Origin: Hypericibacter adhaerens
Lineage (GTDB): Bacteria; Pseudomonadota; Alphaproteobacteria; Dongiales; Dongiaceae
DNA length: 64,000 bases
NCBI RefSeq assembly: GCF_008728835.1
Contig: NZ_CP042582.1
Coordinates: 992,001 to 1,056,000 of the forward strand
Reading direction: 5' to 3'
Position numbers and translations under genes: made by a program. Shown piece by piece: positions 10,079 to 17,917 of the stretch. The notes under the pieces were generated by a model. The model saw nothing but the letters and a program-made list of their open reading frames with translations. It ran no database searches and was not told where the DNA came from. Position 1 is the stretch's first letter. Every line of letters starts with the position of its first letter.

Positions 10079-10372
10079 TCAGGCGGCCCTTGCGGCCGGC
10101 GCCGTCTCGAGGCGATAGACGAATCCCGGCTCGATGACGAACTCGCCGGCGCGCAGCAACGTCACGTCATAGCCGCCGTCGCGCCGCAGCGGCGCGATGC
10201 CGTGGAAGACGAGCCGGCGGCCGGCATGGTCGAGGATCGCCGCCGCGATCGGCTGCTCGCCATAGAAGCCGATGACCGGCCCGTCGACGGTGGGATCGAC
10301 GATGACGTGGAAGTCGATATGGTCATGCTTGATCGTCGCGAACCGCGACTTGATGGCGGCGATGTCCAGCAT
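10079..10372 (-). CDS. Small protein of unknown function, paralogue of the next gene
   Basis: 97 residues beginning MLDIAAIKSRFATIKHDH. Function is not recognised. The core from about residue 30 aligns with the gene just upstream (10391-10669) at roughly 38 of 59 identical positions, sharing DGPxIGF, PIAAAxLD, GRR, RRDGxYDV and EPGxVYRL. The pair therefore arose by tandem duplication. There is no signal peptide or membrane segment; many charged residues and regular beta-like spacing suggest a compact soluble domain. The gap to the upstream paralogue is 18 bp, so both are probably co-transcribed. A repeat lies downstream. Confidence 0.7.
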   Translation of the reverse strand: MLDIAAIKSRFATIKHDHIDFHVIVDPTVDGPVIGFYGEQPIAAAILDHAGRRLVFHGIAPLRRDGGYDVTLLRAGEFVIEPGFVYRLETAPAARAA

Positions 10373-10390
10373 GTCCGTCTCCGGCTTGGC

Positions 10391-10669
10391 CTAGGCCGCC
10401 CGGGCGGGCCGGCCCGCATCGAGCCGATAGACGAGGCCGGGCTCCACGATCCATTCGCCCGGCCGCAGCGCCTTCACGTCGTAGCTGCCGTCGCGCCGGT
10501 GCGGCGCGACGCCGTCATAGGTGAAACGGCGGCCGAAATAATCGAGCACCGCCGCGGCGATCGGCGTCTCCTTGAAGAAGCCGATGATCGGGCCGTCGGG
10601 CCGCGGCTCATAGACGATGTGGAGTTCGGCGGGCTGCTGGTTGATCGCGGCGATGCGCATGGGCTTCAT
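10391..10669 (-). CDS. Small protein of unknown function, first of a tandem paralogous pair
   Basis: 92 residues, MKPMRIAAINQQ to GRPARAA. It shares about 64 percent identity over 59 residues with the 10079-10372 product; family is unknown. A purine-rich AAGG sits just before the ATG, and a second ATG three codons later (MRIAAI) is an alternative start. A terminator-like hairpin lies directly upstream, between this gene and the TauD-like gene on the same strand, so the pair may be expressed separately from that operon or by partial read-through. No membrane segment or catalytic motif was recognised. Confidence 0.7.
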   Translation of the reverse strand: MKPMRIAAINQQPAELHIVYEPRPDGPIIGFFKETPIAAAVLDYFGRRFTYDGVAPHRRDGSYDVKALRPGEWIVEPGLVYRLDAGRPARAA

Positions 10670-10676
10670 ACCTTGA

Positions 10677-10707
10677 AAAGCCCCTCTCTTGTCGCGAGGG
10701 CGGGGCC
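10677..10707 (-). terminator. Possible intrinsic terminator after the TauD/ABC operon
   Basis: Read on the minus strand, GCCCC...GGGGC forms a stem with an inner CTC/GAG pairing, followed by TTTT. It lies about 185 bp beyond the TauD-like stop codon and just before the next gene's ribosome binding site, so it could end the operon or attenuate read-through. The stem is imperfect. Confidence 0.35.
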
Positions 10708-10891
10708 TGATGGCGTCGCCCGGCGGGATGATCGGCGATCCGATGCGATCGTCGCAGGGACCCGTGAAAGATCCCTGAAAGCACAGGCGTCACCTTTCTA
10801 AGAACGGGTTGCTGGAGCGCCAGTTCCAGCGCGACGGGCTGTCGCAGCCGCGGCCAGCATCCCAGCCATGCCGCAGAATGACAGGGCCGAA

Positions 10892-11863
10892 CTATCCGGC
10901 CGCCTGGCTGCGCAGTTCCTGGGCGGCCGAGAGGATCGGCTGGCCTCTGAGGGATCGTGACGGCGTCCCATCGACCCCGACCAGCGGTTGCCCGACCAGG
11001 GTGACCCGGTAGAGCTGCCGGTCGAAATCGGAATCGTAGATGTCCCTGGGCGCCAGATGCGCGGTCGCGCGATTGTCCCAGAAGGCGATGTCGCCTTCGC
11101 GCCACTTGAAGCGCACCGTGTATTCCGGACGGGTGATGTGCTCCCAGAGGATCTCCAGGATCTTCTGGCTCTCGCGGGGCGTCATCCCGACGATCGAGGT
11201 CAGGAAATAGGGGCTGACATAGAGGACGCGCTCCCCCGTTTCCGCATGGACGGTCACGAGCGGATGCTCGCTTTCGAGCGCCCGGCGCTTGATGAGGTCG
11301 TTATATTCCATCGAGCCCCCGTCGTCGCGCGGTATGAACTTGTGGAGGCCGCGCAGCCCGTCGACGAAGGCGCGCATCGGCTGGGACAGGCCGGCATAGG
11401 CGGCGGCGAGGCTGGTCCAGTAGGTGTCGCCGCCATAGGGCGGAATCGTCACGCCGCGCAGGATCGAGGCGCAGGGCGGGTTCACCGCCGCCGTGATGTC
11501 GGTGTGCCAGCCGTACCAGGGCGTCAGGAGCGCGGTCTCGTCCTCGCGGTTCGCGGCCCGGATCTTCGCGACCGAATAGACCTCGGGATAGGAATCGACA
11601 TGGCCGAAGACGGTGTGGCCGATGGTCGGCTCGCCGAACTGCCGCGCCATGGCGACATGCTGCGCATGGTCGAGATGCTGCCCGCGGAAGAAGACGACCT
11701 TCCATTTGAGGAAGGCTTCGCGCACCTCCCTGAGCTGCTCGGGCGGCAGCGGCTTCTTGAGATCGACGCCGCCGATCTCCGCGCCGATATGGAGGGTGAG
11801 GGGAGAGACGTCGATATGCTCGGGCTGCTTGGCGGCCGTTGTCTGGAGGGTCGAGGAGGCCAT
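10892..11863 (-). CDS. TauD/TfdA-family 2-oxoglutarate, Fe(II)-dependent dioxygenase
   Basis: 323 residues from MASSTLQTT. The iron-binding facial triad is visible: His and Asp in WYGWHTDITAAV and the distal His in NRATAHLAPRD. The 2-oxoglutarate-binding Arg is in RQLYRVTLVG. Family members hydroxylate taurine, sulfonates, 2,4-D or similar small acids so that they fall apart. The substrate here is unknown. It is the last gene of a minus-strand operon with two ABC permeases, a family 5 binding protein and a second, distinct dioxygenase, so it probably acts on the imported compound. The start is 50 bp downstream of the permease stop, with GGAGAAAG before it. Confidence 0.88.
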   Translation of the reverse strand: MASSTLQTTAAKQPEHIDVSPLTLHIGAEIGGVDLKKPLPPEQLREVREAFLKWKVVFFRGQHLDHAQHVAMARQFGEPTIGHTVFGHVDSYPEVYSVAKIRAANREDETALLTPWYGWHTDITAAVNPPCASILRGVTIPPYGGDTYWTSLAAAYAGLSQPMRAFVDGLRGLHKFIPRDDGGSMEYNDLIKRRALESEHPLVTVHAETGERVLYVSPYFLTSIVGMTPRESQKILEILWEHITRPEYTVRFKWREGDIAFWDNRATAHLAPRDIYDSDFDRQLYRVTLVGQPLVGVDGTPSRSLRGQPILSAAQELRSQAAG

Positions 11864-11913
11864 TGTCTTTCTCCGGGTCGCTTCCTGTGTCGAGAAAAAG
11901 GGCGGTCCGCTCG

Positions 11914-12765
11914 CTAGGCCGGCCCCAGATCGCGCTTGCGAACGAGGGAATCCAGCGTGAGCGTCACGCCGATCGTGATCGAGGCGATGGCGGCGGCCGG
12001 GGCCATCGGCGCCAGGGAGCCGGCCAGAAGCCCCGACATGTTCTCGCGCACCATGCCTCCCCAATCCGCCTGGGGCGGCTGGACCCCGAGGCCCAGGAAG
12101 CTGAGCGCGCTGATGAAGAGGATCGAATAGGTGAAGCGAAGGCCGAGATCGGCCACCAGCGGCTGGAGGATGTTCGGCAGGATCTCCTTCCAGACGATCC
12201 AGAGGGTGCCTTCGCCTTGCAGCCGGGCCGCTTCGACGAACTCGGTCACCGAGATCTCCATGGTGAGCGCCCGCGACAGGCGGAAGACGCGGGTGCCCTC
12301 GATCAGGGCGACCGTTCCCACCAGCACGGGCAGCGAGGTGCCGAGCCCGGTGATCACGATCAGCGCCAGCATCACGGCCGGAAAGGCCAGAAGCGCATCG
12401 ACGGCACGGCTGAGGAGGGTGTCGAGTAGCCCGCGAAACAGGCCCGCGATGCCGCCCAGCAGGACGCCGCCGACGAAGGCGAAGAAGGTCGTGACGGCGG
12501 CCAGCCCCAGCGTCAGCCGGGCGCCGTAGAGCAGCCTGGAGAACACGTCCCGGCCCAGCGAATCGGTGCCGAGCAGTGTGTCGGCGCTCATCGGCCCGAA
12601 GGCGGAATCGCCCACGAGGTCGGCCTGGCCGTGAGGCGCCAGCAGGGGCGCCAAGAGCGCCACCAGGATCCAGGCGCCGACGATGGCCAGCCCGGCCAGG
12701 CTCGCCATGTCCGTCCGGCGGCGGATCATCCGCGAGCTGCCGGCGAGAAGATTCTCGGTTGCCAT
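11914..12765 (-). CDS. ABC transporter permease, DppC/OppC type
   Basis: 283 residues with about six hydrophobic segments (first about 22-44). The N-terminal pattern APHG...LLGTDSLGRDVFSRLLYGAR is characteristic of DppC/OppC permeases. The EAA loop that docks the ATPase is EFVEAARLQGEGTLWIVWKE followed by ILPN. It pairs with the DppB-type permease 18 bp upstream to form the membrane channel of an uptake system. No ATPase gene lies in this operon, so the energising subunits must be encoded elsewhere or shared. Substrate is inferred only from the flanking dioxygenases. Confidence 0.9.
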   Translation of the reverse strand: MATENLLAGSSRMIRRRTDMASLAGLAIVGAWILVALLAPLLAPHGQADLVGDSAFGPMSADTLLGTDSLGRDVFSRLLYGARLTLGLAAVTTFFAFVGGVLLGGIAGLFRGLLDTLLSRAVDALLAFPAVMLALIVITGLGTSLPVLVGTVALIEGTRVFRLSRALTMEISVTEFVEAARLQGEGTLWIVWKEILPNILQPLVADLGLRFTYSILFISALSFLGLGVQPPQADWGGMVRENMSGLLAGSLAPMAPAAAIASITIGVTLTLDSLVRKRDLGPA

Positions 12766-12783
12766 CGCTGCCTGCTTCCGTTC

Positions 12784-13731
12784 CTACCGGGGCTGCCGCA
12801 AGCGCGGGTTGGCGAGGATCGAGACGATGTCCGCGGCCAGATTGAGGATCACATAGGCGCTGCAGAACACCATGGCGCAGGCCTGCACGATCGGGATGTC
12901 GCGCGTGGTGACGGCATCGACCATGAGCTTGGCGAGGCCCGGATAGCTGAACATCGTCTCGACGATCACGACCCCGCCGATCAGATAGGCGAGGTTGATC
13001 GCCACCGCATTGGCGACGGGCGCCACGACGTTGGGCAGCGCATGGTGCAGCACGATCGCGGGCCGGCTGACGCCCTTCAGGGTCGCGGTCTCGATATAGG
13101 GCGCTTCCAGCACGTTCAGCAGCGCCATGCGGGTCATGCGCGCCATATGAGCGAGGATGCCCGCGGTGAGGGTCATGACCGGCAGCGCCAGCGTGCGCAG
13201 GGTCGCGAGCCATGACTGCCCGTCGCTCAGATAGGCGATCCCGGGGAGCCAGCGCAGGCTGACCGCGAAGACGGCGACCAGGACGGCGGCCACGAAGAAT
13301 TCCGGCGCCGAGGCCGTGCACAAGGCGGCGACCATGACGGATTTGAGGCCGAGGCTGCGGGGATAGATCGCGGAGAAGATCCCGATCAGGAGCGCCAGCG
13401 GAACCGCGACCGCCGCCGTCGCCAGGGCGAGCAGCAGGGTGTTGCCCAACCGCTCGCCCATCAGCTCCGACACCGCGCGCCCGGTCGCGAGCGAGGTGCC
13501 CAGATCGCCGCTCGCGAAGCCGGAGAGCCAGGTGAGGTATCGCAGAACGGCCGGTTGATCCAGCGCCATCGCCTGCCGCAGCGCCGCGACCGTCTCGGGC
13601 GTGGCGCTCTGGCCGAGCACGGCATCCGCCACGTCGCCCGGCAGGATCTCGGTCCCCACGAAAACGAGGACCGAGACCACGAGCAGCGTGAGAACCCCCT
13701 GGAGGGTGCGGCGGACCAGCAGCGACCACAT
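12784..13731 (-). CDS. ABC transporter permease, DppB/OppB type
   Basis: 315 residues from MWSLLVRRTLQGVLTLLVVSV. Typical DppB features are the N-terminal helix followed by TEILPGDVADAVLG, six membrane segments, and the EAA loop ETATLKGVSRPAIVLHHALPN. The frame is open to 13764, but the chosen ATG overlaps the stop of the binding-protein gene by one base (TGATG), the usual sign of translational coupling. It works with the DppC-type partner and the family 5 binding protein. Confidence 0.9.
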   Translation of the reverse strand: MWSLLVRRTLQGVLTLLVVSVLVFVGTEILPGDVADAVLGQSATPETVAALRQAMALDQPAVLRYLTWLSGFASGDLGTSLATGRAVSELMGERLGNTLLLALATAAVAVPLALLIGIFSAIYPRSLGLKSVMVAALCTASAPEFFVAAVLVAVFAVSLRWLPGIAYLSDGQSWLATLRTLALPVMTLTAGILAHMARMTRMALLNVLEAPYIETATLKGVSRPAIVLHHALPNVVAPVANAVAINLAYLIGGVVIVETMFSYPGLAKLMVDAVTTRDIPIVQACAMVFCSAYVILNLAADIVSILANPRLRQPR

Positions 13732-15353
13732 CAGCTTTGCAGCCAGACCTCCTCCCAATGCCATTCGCCCATGGCGCCGGTGGGATAGGGCACAAGACCC
13801 TGGATCTTCTTCGAGACGCCGTCCAGCAGGTCGATGAAGACCGGAACGATGACGCCGCCGTCATCCGAGATCATGCGCTGCGCCTGGCAGTAGATGTCCT
13901 TGCGCTTCGCTGCATCGAGGGTCTGCCGGCCGTCGGCCAGCAGCTTGTCGAACTCCGGATTCTTCCAGTGGGTCTCGTTCCAGGTCGCGCCGGATTCATA
14001 GACAAGGCTCAGCATGATGTCGGCCGTCGCGCGCATGTTCCATCCGGAAACCGAGAACGGCACCTTCAGCCAGATGCTCTTCCAGTAGCCGTCGCTCGGA
14101 TCGCGGATGACCTTCACCGTGACGCCACCCTCGGCCGCCATCTGGCTGTAGAGCGTGGCCAGCGCCACCCCGCCCGGAACCGCGTCGGAGCAATGCAGCT
14201 CGACGCTGAGGTCCGAGGCCCCCGCCTTGGCGAGCAGCTCCTTGGCCTTGGCCACGTCGCGCTGGCGCTGCGGCAGATCGCTGCAATAAAAGGGGTAGAC
14301 CGGCGCGATGGGCTGATCGTTGCCGACCTGCCCCAGGCCGTTATAGACCAGCTTCAGCACGCGCTCCCGATCGATGAGCAGCTTGAGGGCGGCCCGCACC
14401 TCGGGCTTGTCGAAGGGCGGCTGGTCGATCTCCATGACGATGGGCACGTGATAGCCGGAGGGGCTGCGGAAGGCGGCCGCGTTCGGCGAGTTGTTCACCA
14501 GATCCACGGACTTCGCATCCAGCGCTTCGACCATGTCGAGCTCGCCGGAAAGCAACCCGTTCACGCGGGCCACCGGGTCCGCCACCACGCGCAGCTCGAG
14601 CCCGTCCAGATAGGGGAGTCCCTTCTTCCAGTAGTTCTCGTTCCGGACCAGGGTCGTGGAGATGCCGGGCTTGAATTCCTTCAGCTTGAAGGGACCGGTG
14701 CCGACGGCGTGATCGAAGGCCGTGAAATTCTCGGGCACGATGCCGACATTGTAATTGGCCAGCAGCGAGGGCAGGTCGGCATAGGGCGCTTTCAGGTTGA
14801 TCAGCACCGTGGAATCGCCGTCGGCGCTGATCGCATCGGCGTCGACCACGGGGGCCACGAGCGAGCGATAGGGCGACGCCACGGCCGGATCGAGCAGCCG
14901 GCGCAGGCTGTAGACTGCATCGGCCGCGCGCAGCGGCCGGCCATCGTGGAACTGCACATCCTTGCGCAGGAAGAACTTCCATCTCTGCCCGCTCTCGTCC
15001 GCCTCCCAGCGCTCGGCCAGCTCCGGCCGCGGCACCAGATCGGGGCCGGTGCCGGTGAGCGTGTTGTAGAGCTGGCGCATCCGGGCATGGTCGCCCGCGT
15101 GATAGGATTTCGCCGGGTCGGCCGTGTCGTTGGCGGTTCCGGTCTTGAAGCCGATGCGCAGCTGTCCCCCGGGGGTCGGGTCGGCGGCGCGCGCCGTGCC
15201 GGTCGCCGCGAGCACGGAGACGGCAAAGGGGAGCGCCACGCCCAGCCGAGCCGCCTCCGCCATGAGCTGGCGGCGCGTCAGGCCCTGGCCACCGATGAAT
15301 TGCCGCCCGCGATTCTCGTCTTTCACGCTTTCTCTCCCTTGGTCTTCCGTCAT
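13731..15353 (-). CDS. ABC transporter substrate-binding protein, family 5 (DppA-like)
   Basis: 540 residues. The N-terminus carries a Tat-like export signal: LTRRQLMAEAARLG, a hydrophobic stretch, then ATGTARAAD as likely cleavage region. The mature part starts GGQLRIGFKTGT and follows the family 5 pattern (YNTLTG, LAERWEADESGQRWKFFLRKDVQFHDG, GTGPFKLKEF, RNENYWKKGLPYLDG). Family members bind peptides, nickel, opines or other solutes in the periplasm. The start follows the dioxygenase stop by 52 bp; a GTG ten codons later is a second possibility. Ligand unknown, presumably the substrate of the flanking dioxygenases. Confidence 0.9.
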   Translation of the reverse strand: MTEDQGRESVKDENRGRQFIGGQGLTRRQLMAEAARLGVALPFAVSVLAATGTARAADPTPGGQLRIGFKTGTANDTADPAKSYHAGDHARMRQLYNTLTGTGPDLVPRPELAERWEADESGQRWKFFLRKDVQFHDGRPLRAADAVYSLRRLLDPAVASPYRSLVAPVVDADAISADGDSTVLINLKAPYADLPSLLANYNVGIVPENFTAFDHAVGTGPFKLKEFKPGISTTLVRNENYWKKGLPYLDGLELRVVADPVARVNGLLSGELDMVEALDAKSVDLVNNSPNAAAFRSPSGYHVPIVMEIDQPPFDKPEVRAALKLLIDRERVLKLVYNGLGQVGNDQPIAPVYPFYCSDLPQRQRDVAKAKELLAKAGASDLSVELHCSDAVPGGVALATLYSQMAAEGGVTVKVIRDPSDGYWKSIWLKVPFSVSGWNMRATADIMLSLVYESGATWNETHWKNPEFDKLLADGRQTLDAAKRKDIYCQAQRMISDDGGVIVPVFIDLLDGVSKKIQGLVPYPTGAMGEWHWEEVWLQS

Positions 15354-15405
15354 TGAGGTTGTGATGCCAGGCGCCGGCCTTGGCGGGCCGGGGCGATGGT
15401 TGCGG

Positions 15406-16647
15406 TCAGGCGTGGCTGCCGGCGGCGAGGCGCAGCTCCGCCTCGTCGCTGCCGAGCTTGCGGGCGAGGATGCGCAACCGGCTGTGAAACTCGGTGCGGT
15501 CCACATGGCATTGGCGCAGATGCCGCCGGCGGATGTCCGCGCTGAAGGCCGTCCGGCCATGCAGCACCCGGTGATTGTCGAAGATCATCAGCTCGCCGGG
15601 TCGCAAGGGCACGAGGCACCAGCGCCGTTCGTCGTAGTAGAGCTCGGACAGCAGCCGGAATGCCGTATAGAACGCCTCGATCTCGCCGGCGTCCAGATCG
15701 AGCGGGGCCATGACGCGATCGTTGAACCGCACGCCCTCGATGTTTCCGTCGGGATCGACCGAGATCAGGGGGGCGGCGGTCTGGACGTCGACCTCGCCCG
15801 CATAATGGCGCCGGTAGGGGACCCTGACGCGGCTCAGCAGCTCGAACATCTTCGGCTCGGCCTGCCGGAGCGCCTCGGCGACGCCGAAGCCGTCGACGAA
15901 GATCGAGACCCCGCCGCCATCGGCGCTGGCATCCATGCAGTGGAACAGGATGATGCCGGGTGGGCTGTAGCGGTAGGGCTCGTCCGTATGGGGCATCAGA
16001 GGCTCGGTCGAGTTGGCGATGCTCTTCTGCTCCGACGTCCACAGGATCTCGAACACCCGGCCGAAATTCGTCTCGACGAGCGGGCCGAACAGGGCGGCGA
16101 ATTTCTCGAGCGCGCCCAGCTCGGGCGTCAGGTTGCGCACCAGGGCGATGCCGTAATCCCGGACCTTCCGGTAGAGGTCGAGCCGCGCCTGCGGGTCGGC
16201 GGCGACCTGGGCGGCATCCGCGTCCGGAAGCCTTTGCGCGATGCTGCCGTCCCAGAGCAGGGCGCGATGCCACCGGGAGAGCCGGTCCGCCACGGACAGG
16301 CTGTGCTCGCGCAGCCAGCCCGCCTCGTAGCGGCTGACATGACCGTCCGGCGCCCATTCGATCGTCAGGCCTCCGTCCGGCGACAGCGTCACCTTGGCGG
16401 GGGCGAGATCGGGCGGCAGGCCGCCGATCCGGAGGCGCCGCTTGCCGATCGCCGGGTCGCCGCAGAGATGGCACCGGCAGTTGTCGCGCAGCCAGAAGGC
16501 CGGATAGCGGCTGCGATGGCCGTCGCGCCAGACGATCTCGATGCTGCGGTTTGAACCGGTCGCCTCGGCGATGGCATCTTGTCCGAGGTTCGGCGGCGGG
16601 AGAGGCGTGCCCGATGCGGTGCGGCCGGCGATGTTGCCCATGCTCAT
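15406..16647 (-). CDS. Gamma-butyrobetaine hydroxylase-like 2OG-Fe(II) dioxygenase
   Basis: 413 residues with the two-domain form of gamma-butyrobetaine and trimethyllysine hydroxylases. The N-terminal DUF971-type domain (about 20-105) contains the zinc-site cysteines in RDNCRCHLCGDPAIGKR and the following WAPDGHVSRY pattern. The TauD-like catalytic domain has the metal His/Asp in MPHTDEPYRYS, the distal His in NHRVLHGRTAF and Arg residues in RRHLRQCHVD. It may hydroxylate a betaine-like substrate. It is first in the operon, divergent from a LysR gene across 301 bp. ATG 16647 is preferred because AAGG precedes it; ATG 16641 and a frame open to 16716 are alternatives. Confidence 0.85.
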   Translation of the reverse strand: MSMGNIAGRTASGTPLPPPNLGQDAIAEATGSNRSIEIVWRDGHRSRYPAFWLRDNCRCHLCGDPAIGKRRLRIGGLPPDLAPAKVTLSPDGGLTIEWAPDGHVSRYEAGWLREHSLSVADRLSRWHRALLWDGSIAQRLPDADAAQVAADPQARLDLYRKVRDYGIALVRNLTPELGALEKFAALFGPLVETNFGRVFEILWTSEQKSIANSTEPLMPHTDEPYRYSPPGIILFHCMDASADGGGVSIFVDGFGVAEALRQAEPKMFELLSRVRVPYRRHYAGEVDVQTAAPLISVDPDGNIEGVRFNDRVMAPLDLDAGEIEAFYTAFRLLSELYYDERRWCLVPLRPGELMIFDNHRVLHGRTAFSADIRRRHLRQCHVDRTEFHSRLRILARKLGSDEAELRLAAGSHA

Positions 16648-16948
16648 GTGCCTTCGATCCGAGAACCGCCTGCTCCCGATCGAGCTCGTGAAGGGACCGA
16701 GTACCGGGATAGGCAATGGATTGGCGGGGGCCGGCTTTCTCGACCGGCGAAGGGCTCTCTAGCGCCTCCGCCTTCGCCGCTAAAGCAATATTGGCTTTAG
16801 ATCTTCTTGAGCTCTGCTTTAGCGGCTCTTGATGTCGTATCGCCGCCCACGATAACCGATGCGGGTCACGCTAGAGAGGGGTCCGGGGGTGGTCCAATAT
16901 CATTTAGAAGGCCTTCCCATATCACATCGGCATGGCTAGGGTTTGGTC
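16648..16948. promoter_or_regulatory. Divergent promoter region with CGCTAAAGCA / TGCTTTAGCG inverted repeat
   Basis: This 301-bp gap separates the dioxygenase operon from its LysR neighbour. A perfect 10-bp inverted repeat, CGCTAAAGCA at 16778-16787 and TGCTTTAGCG at 16815-16824, is accompanied by a third GGCTTTAG at 16793-16800. LysR regulators usually bind such dyads next to their own gene, so this is the likely operator; the link is inferred from position. Confidence 0.6.
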
Positions 16949-17878
16949 ATGGAATTTCGCGCCCTGCGATACTTCGTGACCATCGCCGAGGTCGGCAGCT
17001 TCAGCTCGGCCGCGCGCCTGCTGCATGTGGCGCAGCCGGCCCTGAGCCGCCAGATCCACAATCTCGAGCGCGAGCTCGGCGTCCCGCTGTTTCGCCGCAC
17101 CGCGCGCGGGCTGCTGCTGACCGACAGCGGCCGGCAGCTTCTCGGCGACGGCCGCCAGATCCTCGAGGCCGCGGAGCAGGCGACGGCCCGCATCCGCCAG
17201 GATGCCAAAGGCGTCCGCGAGCCGGTTTCCGTGGCGCTGACTTCCTCCGCCAGCATGATCCTGACCGTCCCCCTGCTCAGGACCGTGGAGCGCGACTTGC
17301 CGTCGATCTCGCTCAGTATCGTCGAGAGCATGGTGGGCAGCGGCAGCGAGTGGCTGAACTGGGTCCGGGACCGGCATCTCGATCTCGCCGTGATGTATGA
17401 CGTGGAGAAGCAGCCCGAGTTGCGCTCGGAGACCGTCCTGGTCGAGGAGCTGCGCCTCGTCGGCAAGTTCGGGCAGCGGCGGACAGGATCGCCGGTTCCG
17501 TTCGCGGCCCTGGCGAAATATCCGCTGGTGCTGCCCTCGCGCATCTTCCCGTTGCGGCAGATGATCGACCGGGCGGCGCAGCAGGCGGGAGTCGAGCTTC
17601 AGGTGGTCGACGAATCGAATTCCACGCTCGAGGTGAAACGGATGATCCGTCGCGGAAAGGTCTATTCGATCCTGACGCCCTGTGCCGTCTGGGAGGAGCG
17701 GCGGCACAAGGAGCTGTTCGCGGCGCGGATCGTGGAACCCTCGCTGTCGCGCCGCTTGAACATCATCAGCCTGGCCGGCTCGGTGCGGTCGCCGGCCGTG
17801 CGGACGATCCTGGACCAGCTCAAGCTCACGATGCGCCAGCTGGTGGAGGCCGGCAGCTGGGACGCCCGACTGACGTGA
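16949..17878 (+). CDS. LysR-family transcriptional regulator
   Basis: 309 residues from MEFRALRYFVTIAEVG. The N-terminal winged helix-turn-helix (about 1-60) is clear: FSSAARLLHVAQPALSRQIHNLERELG. The C-terminal effector-binding region follows from about 90. A TTG two codons earlier is possible but ATG 16949 is more likely. It is divergent from the dioxygenase/ABC operon and most likely activates it in response to the substrate. The C-terminus is convergent with the ThDP enzyme gene, 39 bp apart. Confidence 0.9.
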   Translation: MEFRALRYFVTIAEVGSFSSAARLLHVAQPALSRQIHNLERELGVPLFRRTARGLLLTDSGRQLLGDGRQILEAAEQATARIRQDAKGVREPVSVALTSSASMILTVPLLRTVERDLPSISLSIVESMVGSGSEWLNWVRDRHLDLAVMYDVEKQPELRSETVLVEELRLVGKFGQRRTGSPVPFAALAKYPLVLPSRIFPLRQMIDRAAQQAGVELQVVDESNSTLEVKRMIRRGKVYSILTPCAVWEERRHKELFAARIVEPSLSRRLNIISLAGSVRSPAVRTILDQLKLTMRQLVEAGSWDARLT

Positions 17879-17917
17879 TCGCCGGCGGGGCCGGCGGCGA
17901 CGGGAGCCGGCGTCGGC

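Noticed and set aside
11864-13864. Extension of the TauD-like frame to 990 codons
   Set aside because: It is an out-of-frame reading of the two permease genes.
16943-16948. TTG start two codons before the LysR ATG
   Set aside because: The canonical MEFRALRYF start with ATG is available and no better ribosome site supports TTG.
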